The notes under the pieces were generated by a model. That model worked only from the letters and a program-made list of their open reading frames with translations, ran no database searches and was not told the DNA's origin. Shown in pieces: positions 18,738 through 25,474 of a stretch of 64,000 nucleotides of DNA. The stretch is taken from assembly GCF_034555965.1 (NCBI RefSeq), contig NZ_JAYDCK010000003.1:2046001-2110000 (forward strand), read 5' to 3'. Source of the stretch: Aquicoccus sp. G2-2. Lineage in GTDB: Bacteria; Pseudomonadota; Alphaproteobacteria; Rhodobacterales; Rhodobacteraceae. Numbering within the stretch: position 1 is the stretch's first letter; every line of letters begins with the position of its first letter. The translations under genes and the position numbers were made by a program.

Positions 18738-20594
18738 TCATGTCCGGTCCTCCGCCCGCTTCCATCCCAACGCGCGCGTCAGGCGCTCAATGCCCCCGGC
18801 AATGCCATCCGGCGCCAACAGCACCACCACCAGAATGAGCCCGCCAAAGATGAACCGCCAGTATTCCAGTCGGCTCACCCAATCCTCGATCAACACGAAA
18901 GCACCGGCTCCCAAGATCGGCCCGATAAGCGCATGTATCCCGCCCAGCAGAACCATGATCAACCCATCCACCGATTGCGTAATGCCCAACACATCCGGAA
19001 AGACAGAGCCTTTCGAGAAGGCAAAGACCGACCCCGCCAATCCGGCGACAGCCCCCGCCAGTGTAAAGCCCATCCATTGATGGAATTTCACATTCATACC
19101 CAAGGCTTCCGCCCGCACGGCGCTGTCTCTCACCCCGCGTAACCCATACCCAAACGGCGAATGCGCCACCCGCCGCAAGAAGAATATCCCACCGATGCAA
19201 AGCACGAAAGCCACGTAGAAATAGACCCTGTCGTCGCTTGCCCATGCCGCGGGCCAGATACCCAGAATACCATCATCCCCGCCGGTAAAATCGCCCCACT
19301 GGAAGGTGATACCCCAAAGGATCTGTGCCGCCGCCAATGTCAGCATGGCAAGATAAACCCCTGAAAGCCGAACACAGAACCAGCCGAAGAAAAGCGCCGC
19401 TGCCGCCCCGGCCAATGGCCCCATCGCCATTGCAGGCACCATCGGGAAACCGGCGAATTTCACCGCCATCGCCGCCGCATAGGCACCCACCCCGAAATAG
19501 GCCGCATGGCCGAAACTCACCATGCCCCCCAGCCCCATCATGAAATGCAGACTCACAGCGAACAATGTCGCGACCATGACATCGACCAGCAAGATCGACG
19601 TAAACGTGCTCAGCACAGCAGGCGCCAGCGCCAAAGCCAACACCAGCGCCGCCATCACCATTGCCGCTTGTGGCGACAACAACCGCAACGGCTGATCCGG
19701 TGCCGCTGCGGCCCCGTCCGCGCTGCCCGCCGTGCCGAATAGCCCATAAGGCCGCACGATCAACACAATCGCCATCACCACAAACGGCAACACGATGGAA
19801 ATCTGCGGGAACACCAGAATCGCAAACGCATTGAGCACCGAAATCAGAACCGCCGCCACAAACGCCCCCGCGACCGAGCCCATACCGCCAATCACGACAA
19901 CGACAAATGCTTCCCCGATCACGCTCAGATCCATTTGCAGGCTCGCCGCCTCACGCGGGATCTGCAACGCGCCACCCAACCCGGCCAAAGCCGAACCCAG
20001 AACGAAAACCCCCGAGAAAAGCCACGCCTGATTGACACCAAGCGCATCAACCATATCCCGATCCTGCGTCGCTGCACGAACCAGAACGCCCCAGCGGGTG
20101 CGGTGGAACAAAAGCCAGATCGCCCCCAGCACCAACGGCCCGATCACAATCAATGCCAGATCGTATTGCGGGATCGGCTCGCCAAAAATACGCACCGCAC
20201 TGGCTAACCCCGGCGCGCGCGGCCCCAGCAGGTCTTCCGCGCCCCAAATCGCCAGCGTCGCATCCTGCACGATCAGCACCACACCGAATGTCGCGACAAG
20301 TTGAAACAGTTCCGGCGCACGGTAAATTCGCCGCAGGATCAACACTTCCACCAGAAGCCCCAAAACCCCGACAATCAACGCCGCGGCCACCACCCCGAAC
20401 CAGAAGCCGAAAATGCCCCCGCTAAGATGGGTGACAATGGTATAAGCCAAGTACGCGCCCACCATATAGAATGAGCCATGCGCGAAATTGACAATCCGCG
20501 TGACCCCGAAAATGATCGAAAGCCCGCAGGCGATCAGAAACAGCGAAGAGGCATTGGCCAGCCCCGTCAACAATTGTGCGAAGTAAAAGCCCAT
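18738..20594 (-). CDS. Fused LivH-LivM permease
   Basis: 618 residues, almost exactly the sum of the two normally separate permeases. Residues 1-290 are LivH-like (FGVTRIVNFAHGSFYMVGAY, GMGSVAGAFVAAVLISVLNA). Residues 310-600 are LivM-like (MMGLGGMVSFGHAAYFGVGAYAAA, GLRGVRDSAVRAEALGMN, GGIHALIGPILGAGAF). A polar linker near residues 292-305 (SADGAAAAPDQPLR) joins them. One polypeptide thus supplies both halves of the membrane pore. Fusions of this kind are known but uncommon. It sits between the binding-protein gene and the two ATPase genes. Confidence 0.9.
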   Translation of the reverse strand: MGFYFAQLLTGLANASSLFLIACGLSIIFGVTRIVNFAHGSFYMVGAYLAYTIVTHLSGGIFGFWFGVVAAALIVGVLGLLVEVLILRRIYRAPELFQLVATFGVVLIVQDATLAIWGAEDLLGPRAPGLASAVRIFGEPIPQYDLALIVIGPLVLGAIWLLFHRTRWGVLVRAATQDRDMVDALGVNQAWLFSGVFVLGSALAGLGGALQIPREAASLQMDLSVIGEAFVVVVIGGMGSVAGAFVAAVLISVLNAFAILVFPQISIVLPFVVMAIVLIVRPYGLFGTAGSADGAAAAPDQPLRLLSPQAAMVMAALVLALALAPAVLSTFTSILLVDVMVATLFAVSLHFMMGLGGMVSFGHAAYFGVGAYAAAMAVKFAGFPMVPAMAMGPLAGAAAALFFGWFCVRLSGVYLAMLTLAAAQILWGITFQWGDFTGGDDGILGIWPAAWASDDRVYFYVAFVLCIGGIFFLRRVAHSPFGYGLRGVRDSAVRAEALGMNVKFHQWMGFTLAGAVAGLAGSVFAFSKGSVFPDVLGITQSVDGLIMVLLGGIHALIGPILGAGAFVLIEDWVSRLEYWRFIFGGLILVVVLLAPDGIAGGIERLTRALGWKRAEDRT

Positions 20595-20665
20595 GCCTCT
20601 CCATCCCGTCGCTGAGGCGGTCCCGGAACACGCCCGGAGCCGCCGATATTATTGTTGTTCAGGTA

Positions 20666-21880
20666 TCACTCGGCCGGGCGCAACTTTGCCGCCTCGGCCT
20701 CCGAAGGCAGGTAATCCGCCCCGTCTTCATAGGTCCAGTCCACCATCTTCGGCTTGCCATCCGCAACGGTGGTCTTGCCCACATATGCGCCCATGGTCGA
20801 TTGATGATCCGCCGCGCGATACATGAACGGCCCGGTCGGAGATGACGACACTTCCAACCCGCTCATCGCCGCAAGAAGCGCGTCCGTATCGGTTGACCCG
20901 GCCTTCTCCAACGCCGCCTTGATCGACAAGATGGAGTTATACCCGACGATCGAGCCAGTTTTCGGCATCTCGCCCCAGCGCTCCATATAGGCTTTCACAA
21001 AGGCCTCATGCTCGGGTGTCTTGATGTCGGCAGCAGGGTAACCCGTCACGATCCAGCCCTCCGGCGCTTCCGCGCCCAGCGGATCGAAATACTCCGGCTC
21101 GCCACTCAGCAACGAAACCACAGCGCGATCCTCGAACAACAACCTGAGCGAACCTTCGCGCACGAATTTCGCCAGATCGCCGCCGAAGGTCACGTTGTAA
21201 ATCGCGTCAGGCTTCATCTGCTCCAGCGCCCGCACGGTCGAACCCGCGTCAATCTTGAACACTGGCGGCCATTGCTCACCGACGAATTCAACGTCCGGCT
21301 GCAACTTGGTCAGCTCCTCCTTGAACGCCTTCACCGCGTCTTTGCCGTAAGCATAGTTCGGGGCCACCGTGGCCCATTTCTTCTTGCCCAGCTTCGCCGC
21401 TTGCTCGGCCAGCATCGCCGCCTGCATGTGCGTGGACGGGCGCAAGCGATACGTATATTTGTTACCCTTGGACCAGACCAGCGCGTCGGTAAGCGGTTCC
21501 GAGGCGAGGAAAAGAACCTGCTTTTGCTTGGCAAAATCGGAAACCGCGAGGCCAATATTGGAAAGGAACGTGCCAAAAAGCAGCACCGCGCCGTCTTTCG
21601 AGGTCAGTTCTTCAGCAATCCGGATCGCCGTTGCGGGATCACCAGTGTCGTCGCGGCTGATCACCTCAAGCTGCTTGCCGTCAACGCCACCGGCCTTGTT
21701 GATCTGCTCCACGGCCAGTTCCCAACCCTTCTTGTAGGGTTCGGTGAACGCGGGCAGGCGGGTATAGGAATTGATCTCACCAATTACGATCTTGTCCTGC
21801 GCGCTTACCGCACCGGGCAACGTCGCCAGCATTGGCAAGGCGGCCAGCGCACCCAAAAGGTTTCGTCTCATCATCTTCAT
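20666..21880 (-). CDS. Periplasmic substrate-binding protein of the Liv-type importer
   Basis: 404 residues with a signal peptide (MMRRNLLGALAALPMLATL, cleavage near AVSAQ), followed by a type I periplasmic binding fold (KIVIGEINSYTRLPAF, VDGKQLEVISRDDTGDPATA, KKWATVAPNYAYGKDAV). It resembles aliphatic-amide/branched-amino-acid binding proteins rather than true LivK. GGGAGATGTGAC precedes the ATG. A gap of about 110 bases with repeat R1 separates it from the DUF1185 gene. It should fix the specificity of import for this operon, so its ligand is the quickest route to the pathway substrate. Confidence 0.9.
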   Translation of the reverse strand: MKMMRRNLLGALAALPMLATLPGAVSAQDKIVIGEINSYTRLPAFTEPYKKGWELAVEQINKAGGVDGKQLEVISRDDTGDPATAIRIAEELTSKDGAVLLFGTFLSNIGLAVSDFAKQKQVLFLASEPLTDALVWSKGNKYTYRLRPSTHMQAAMLAEQAAKLGKKKWATVAPNYAYGKDAVKAFKEELTKLQPDVEFVGEQWPPVFKIDAGSTVRALEQMKPDAIYNVTFGGDLAKFVREGSLRLLFEDRAVVSLLSGEPEYFDPLGAEAPEGWIVTGYPAADIKTPEHEAFVKAYMERWGEMPKTGSIVGYNSILSIKAALEKAGSTDTDALLAAMSGLEVSSSPTGPFMYRAADHQSTMGAYVGKTTVADGKPKMVDWTYEDGADYLPSEAEAAKLRPAE

Positions 21881-21959
21881 GTCACATCTCCCTGTGATTA
21901 AATTTGTGTCAGTCTTTTGTTATGTCTATCTGAATATCAAGCTCTGACACCCTCAAAAA

Positions 21960-21984
21960 GCGTAGGGTGGGGTTTCACCCCGCC
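21960..21984. repeat. Dispersed palindromic repeat R1, copy 2
   Basis: Same element as at 2408-2432, nearly identical, in the gap between the binding-protein gene and the DUF1185 gene. Its position inside an operon suggests it may affect mRNA processing or stability, but this is inference. Confidence 0.8.
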
Positions 21985-21992
21985 GCCCGCGT

Positions 21993-22577
21993 TCATCTCA
22001 GCCCGTCTTTTCCCTCTGCATCCTCTGCCTTCAATCCGCCAACACGCGGCAAGGGGCGTCCGCTGTCTGTCACTGCCACCGCCACCATGATCTCGTTGGC
22101 GCGCGGTGCATCGTTCAGGCTTACCTCGATACCATCGAAATGGCTCCGCACATAGGCCGCATCCTTGTGCCCAAGCGGCACATCAAGCACCTGGCCGGGG
22201 CTGCCCATCTTTTTCGACGATGGCACCAACGCGGCCCCCTTTTCCAGCGCCTTGCGCAGCGGCGCGCCCAGTTTCGGGTGCAGAACCGCCGCCGCATGTT
22301 CCAGTTCGCCATTCTCTCCCACCATCGCGGATTTGCCATAGCTCTCGGCCTCGCCCGGCGCGATCCCAAGCGCCTGCACACAACGCTCACCCAATATGCC
22401 GCCAAGCTCCGCGCCGATCTCCATCAACGTGCTCAGGTCTTCCTCATAGCGCCCGGCAAACGGGTTGGCGATCACCGCCACCGCCACCGCCTTGCGCGTC
22501 GGCGGGCTCACGTCGCGGCCCATTTCCCGGCGGGTTTCTTCCACCGTCACGGCAATTTTTCTGATCTCTGCGCTCAT
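21993..22577 (-). CDS. DUF1185 ('amino acid synthesis') family protein A
   Basis: 194 residues of the PF06684 family. It shares with the next gene the blocks VIANPFAGRYE, GKSAMVGENGELEH, LVPSSKKMGSPGQVLDVPLG and YVRSHFDGIEVSLNDAPRANE. The family name reflects a fold resembling Bacillus chorismate mutase, not a demonstrated activity. Its start overlaps the stop of the paralogue by four bases (ATGA). No signal peptide. The two copies may form a hetero-oligomer. In this context they may act on the opened or reduced ring, which is inference. Confidence 0.82.
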   Translation of the reverse strand: MSAEIRKIAVTVEETRREMGRDVSPPTRKAVAVAVIANPFAGRYEEDLSTLMEIGAELGGILGERCVQALGIAPGEAESYGKSAMVGENGELEHAAAVLHPKLGAPLRKALEKGAALVPSSKKMGSPGQVLDVPLGHKDAAYVRSHFDGIEVSLNDAPRANEIMVAVAVTDSGRPLPRVGGLKAEDAEGKDGLR

Positions 22578-23161
22578 TTCAGCCCATCCTCTCCCTTGAT
22601 GTCGCGAGCTTCCAACCCGCCTGACCGCGAATGCACACGCGGCCCGTTCGTCATGACCAACGCCAATGCGATTTCATCGGCGCGCGGCGCGTCATTGCAA
22701 CCCACTTCGATACTGTCGAAATGCGACCGCACGTAGGAGGCCACCGCATGTGTCACCGGCACATCGAGCCGCGCACCCGCCGCCGCTACCTTCTTGGTTG
22801 ACGGCACAATCGCTTTTGAAGCCGCAGCGCCCAACAATTCGCGCATCGCATAACCCCCCGGCGCGTGCCAGAGCGCGCCATGCTCGACCTCACCCTCGGT
22901 GCCGACAATGGCCCCCTTGCCATAGCCCTGCACATTTTCCTTGCCGCCCATCATGTCGATCAGCTCTTGCGCCATCGCAAGCCCAAGCGGGCGCAAATCG
23001 TCGATAAACGGCTGAATATCCGGCTCATAACGCCCGGCAAACGGGTTTGCGATCACCGCCATGATCCAGCTCCGGCAATAGGGTCGGGCCACTTTCGGGC
23101 CACCTTCATGCCAGATTTCCTCCAACGATTTCAATGTCTTTCGAACAACCACCTCAGGCAT
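22574..23161 (-). CDS. DUF1185 ('amino acid synthesis') family protein B
   Basis: 195 residues, paralogous to the following gene: VIANPFAGRYEPD, GKGAIVGTEGEVEHGA, IVPSTKKVAAAGARLDVPVT, YVRSHFDSIEVGCNDAPRADE. The strongly kept Pro-Ser/Thr-Lys-Lys and Asn-Asp-Ala-Pro-Arg blocks are likely active-site or interface residues. It overlaps the end of the UPF0280 gene by eight bases. Tandem retention of both copies suggests different roles or an obligate pair. Confidence 0.82.
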   Translation of the reverse strand: MPEVVVRKTLKSLEEIWHEGGPKVARPYCRSWIMAVIANPFAGRYEPDIQPFIDDLRPLGLAMAQELIDMMGGKENVQGYGKGAIVGTEGEVEHGALWHAPGGYAMRELLGAAASKAIVPSTKKVAAAGARLDVPVTHAVASYVRSHFDSIEVGCNDAPRADEIALALVMTNGPRVHSRSGGLEARDIKGEDGLK

Positions 23162-23996
23162 GTTCTGCCTCCTTCGCCAAGCTCAACTCCGCGCCACCGC
23201 AAGCAACTGCCTGCCCGCGCAAATAAAGCGCGGCCGCGCGGATCAACCCCGCGTCGCGCATCCGTTCCGCCACCCGCAAACCGGGGGCCAATGCCTGTGC
23301 GGTGTCGTCGGCGCTCAATTCGCCCACGGCCTCCACCACCAACCGTTCCCCAAGGTCGCTGTCAGGCTGAATCTCGCACGCAGGCAGCCGCGTGATCGCG
23401 CCGTGCCCCGGCAAATCAACCGCATTGGCAATCAGCGTCGCCGCCACATCGGCGCTTGCCGCATCCGTGGCCAGCACCGTCACGCTCTCTGCAATCCCCA
23501 TCGACAGGCTACGCCCGCCCTGCCCGCTTGTAGCGATCCCGCCGATCCCGTCTTCCGCGCCCAGATCAATCCGCCCGTTCATGCCCGCAACAGCAACGCG
23601 GTAGCGTTCACCACGCGCCAACCAAAGCGCAATATCCCCGCCATTATTCACATAGGCACGCCGCAAACTGGCCCCGTCACGCATCGCCGTCAAAACATGA
23701 TCCGCCACCGCACCGGCCACTGCTGCCATTGGCGTGACAAACCCGTCATGGCGCGCCGCCGCAGCCGCCATCCGCCGCGCCACCGCACCGCGCAGCGCGT
23801 CGGGCGGGGTTTCATCCCGCCACGGGCGGCGCAATCGCGACAATTCCGCCACCAACCCTTCCAGCACGCCGTCAAACGCCACCCGCGCCGCAGCATACGC
23901 TGCCGCACGGTCGCCTTCCACGCCGATAATCAGATCAATCGGCCCGTGCTGCAAATGCAGCCGCTCACCGGGCAGGATGGCCTCGGCAAAACTCAT
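23154..23996 (-). CDS. UPF0280 protein, ApbE-like
   Basis: 280 residues. The kept elements are MAAVAGAVADHVL, YVNNGGDIALWL and GGIATSGQGGRSLSMGIAESVTVLA, which correspond to blocks of ApbE flavin transferases; UPF0280 belongs to that superfamily. ApbE proteins attach FMN to Thr/Ser of partner proteins, but UPF0280 activity is unproven. Residues 59-67 (WRDETPPDA) are encoded by a copy of repeat R1 (23797-23821). It overlaps both neighbours (four bases upstream, eight downstream). A role in maturing or acting with the FeS reductase next to it is inferred. Confidence 0.8.
   Translation of the reverse strand: MSFAEAILPGERLHLQHGPIDLIIGVEGDRAAAYAAARVAFDGVLEGLVAELSRLRRPWRDETPPDALRGAVARRMAAAAARHDGFVTPMAAVAGAVADHVLTAMRDGASLRRAYVNNGGDIALWLARGERYRVAVAGMNGRIDLGAEDGIGGIATSGQGGRSLSMGIAESVTVLATDAASADVAATLIANAVDLPGHGAITRLPACEIQPDSDLGERLVVEAVGELSADDTAQALAPGLRVAERMRDAGLIRAAALYLRGQAVACGGAELSLAKEAEHA
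23797..23821. repeat. Repeat R1 copy inside the UPF0280 coding region
   Basis: Begins GCGTCGGGCGGGGTTTCA; 21 of 25 positions match the intergenic R1 copies, and the palindrome is kept by paired changes (GGCGGGG/CCCGCC). It is read in frame as part of the UPF0280 protein. Confidence 0.6.
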
Positions 23997-25474
23997 TCCT
24001 TGTCACTCCAGCGGAAATGCCCTTTCGCCGACGGGTCCTGCCATGTCTCACCCAGTTCCACCTTGCGCACCGCATCCGACACCACGCTTTCGACCGGCCT
24101 GATCTCCTCCACATGGCCGCCCAGCTCGGCATAATCGCTCACCCGCATGGTAAACTCGATCGGTGCCACGATTGCAGGTGTCGGCACATAACCGAATGAA
24201 TTTGACGGCATCGCCATCACATCCGCCATCACCGTGATCCCACCACCGGGCCAGACATAAGCATCCGCCCCGCCGCAGCTTACCTCGGTCAACGCTCCGC
24301 GCACCGAGCGCGTAAGCCGCACCGGGTTTTCCGTCACCCCGGCGCGCAACGATCCGCCCGCGCCGCCCATGAACAGCACCGAACACATCGACGGCTCACA
24401 ATTCTCCGCAATCCGCTCCGCACTGCCACGCACCGCCTCCGAAGGTTCCGCCGGGCGCGGCACCAACTCGTCGTCCAGCTCGAAATAGGCCCATTGCTCG
24501 CCTGTGGTCGAAACCATGAACAGCCGCAAACCCGCCCAGGCCTGTGCTGGCTTCCAGTCTCCCAGAATGGTCAGCGGGTCTTCGATATCCGTCCCGCCCC
24601 AGCCGCGCCCCGGCTCGGCCACCTGAAAATACCGCCCCGGAGTAGAGCGCCGCCCCTTGATCTTGATTCCGGTCGGCTTCACACCCAGAACCTGCCCCGC
24701 CTGATGCTCGCTCAGCACGCCGGTAATATGGTCGTCCACCACGACAACCTCATCAACGATCTCGTGCCACTGCTTTGCAAACATCCCCACCGCAGCCGAG
24801 CCACAACCCACCCGCATCAACCGTTCGCGCTCGCCGTCGATCACCGGCGGCTCTCCGGCTTGAACGATGGCATGCACTTCGTGACCCGGCTCCCCGATCA
24901 CCATTTCAACCGGCTCGCGGTTGCACAGCTTCATCAGCGCATCGCACGTCACCCGGCCCTCTTTCTTTGAACCGCCGGTCAGATGCTCCACCCCGCCAAG
25001 GCTCAGCATCTTTGAGCCGTATTCGCTGGTCATCACATGACCAATCGGCTCCCCATCTACCCGCACGATATCGCGCTCATGGCCGATATGGCGGTCGGTG
25101 TCGATCTTCACCTTGGCCCCGCAATAAGAGAAGATACCCTCGGTAACGACCGTCACCATATCCACTCCCTCAACCTCTTGGCTGACGATGAACGGCGCAG
25201 GCTTGTAATCTGGATAGGTCGTTCCGGCCCCCACCGCCGTCACGAACCGGCGCTGGCCCTTGATGATGTCGCCGTCCCAATCACCGGCTTCGTCGGTCTT
25301 AAGGAATGGCACAAGCTTGTCGGCACCGTGCTCCACCACAGTCAGCGGATCAAGCCGCACCAACTCACCGCCATGATTGGCATAGCGGTCGCACGCGCCC
25401 GCCCGCCCATCGGCGATAAAGCACATCACCGGGCAGGCATCACAGCGAATCTTCTCGGGCTTTTCACTTGCCAT
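23993..25474 (-). CDS. 6-hydroxynicotinate-reductase-like iron-sulfur protein
   Basis: 493 residues. The N-terminus has a Cys cluster, CDACPVMCFIADGRAGACDR (residues about 11-30), expected to bind an FeS centre. The rest matches proteins named after 6-hydroxynicotinate reductase, the ferredoxin-dependent ring-reducing enzyme of Clostridia-type nicotinate fermentation (VTVVTEGIFSYCGAKVKIDTD, TSEYGSKMLSLGGVEHLTGGSKKEG, VSCGGADAYVWPGGGITVMADV). In this operon it would act after the molybdenum hydroxylase. The true substrate need not be 6-hydroxynicotinate. It overlaps the upstream gene by 11 bases and the downstream one by four. Confidence 0.8.
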   Translation of the reverse strand: MASEKPEKIRCDACPVMCFIADGRAGACDRYANHGGELVRLDPLTVVEHGADKLVPFLKTDEAGDWDGDIIKGQRRFVTAVGAGTTYPDYKPAPFIVSQEVEGVDMVTVVTEGIFSYCGAKVKIDTDRHIGHERDIVRVDGEPIGHVMTSEYGSKMLSLGGVEHLTGGSKKEGRVTCDALMKLCNREPVEMVIGEPGHEVHAIVQAGEPPVIDGERERLMRVGCGSAAVGMFAKQWHEIVDEVVVVDDHITGVLSEHQAGQVLGVKPTGIKIKGRRSTPGRYFQVAEPGRGWGGTDIEDPLTILGDWKPAQAWAGLRLFMVSTTGEQWAYFELDDELVPRPAEPSEAVRGSAERIAENCEPSMCSVLFMGGAGGSLRAGVTENPVRLTRSVRGALTEVSCGGADAYVWPGGGITVMADVMAMPSNSFGYVPTPAIVAPIEFTMRVSDYAELGGHVEEIRPVESVVSDAVRKVELGETWQDPSAKGHFRWSDKE

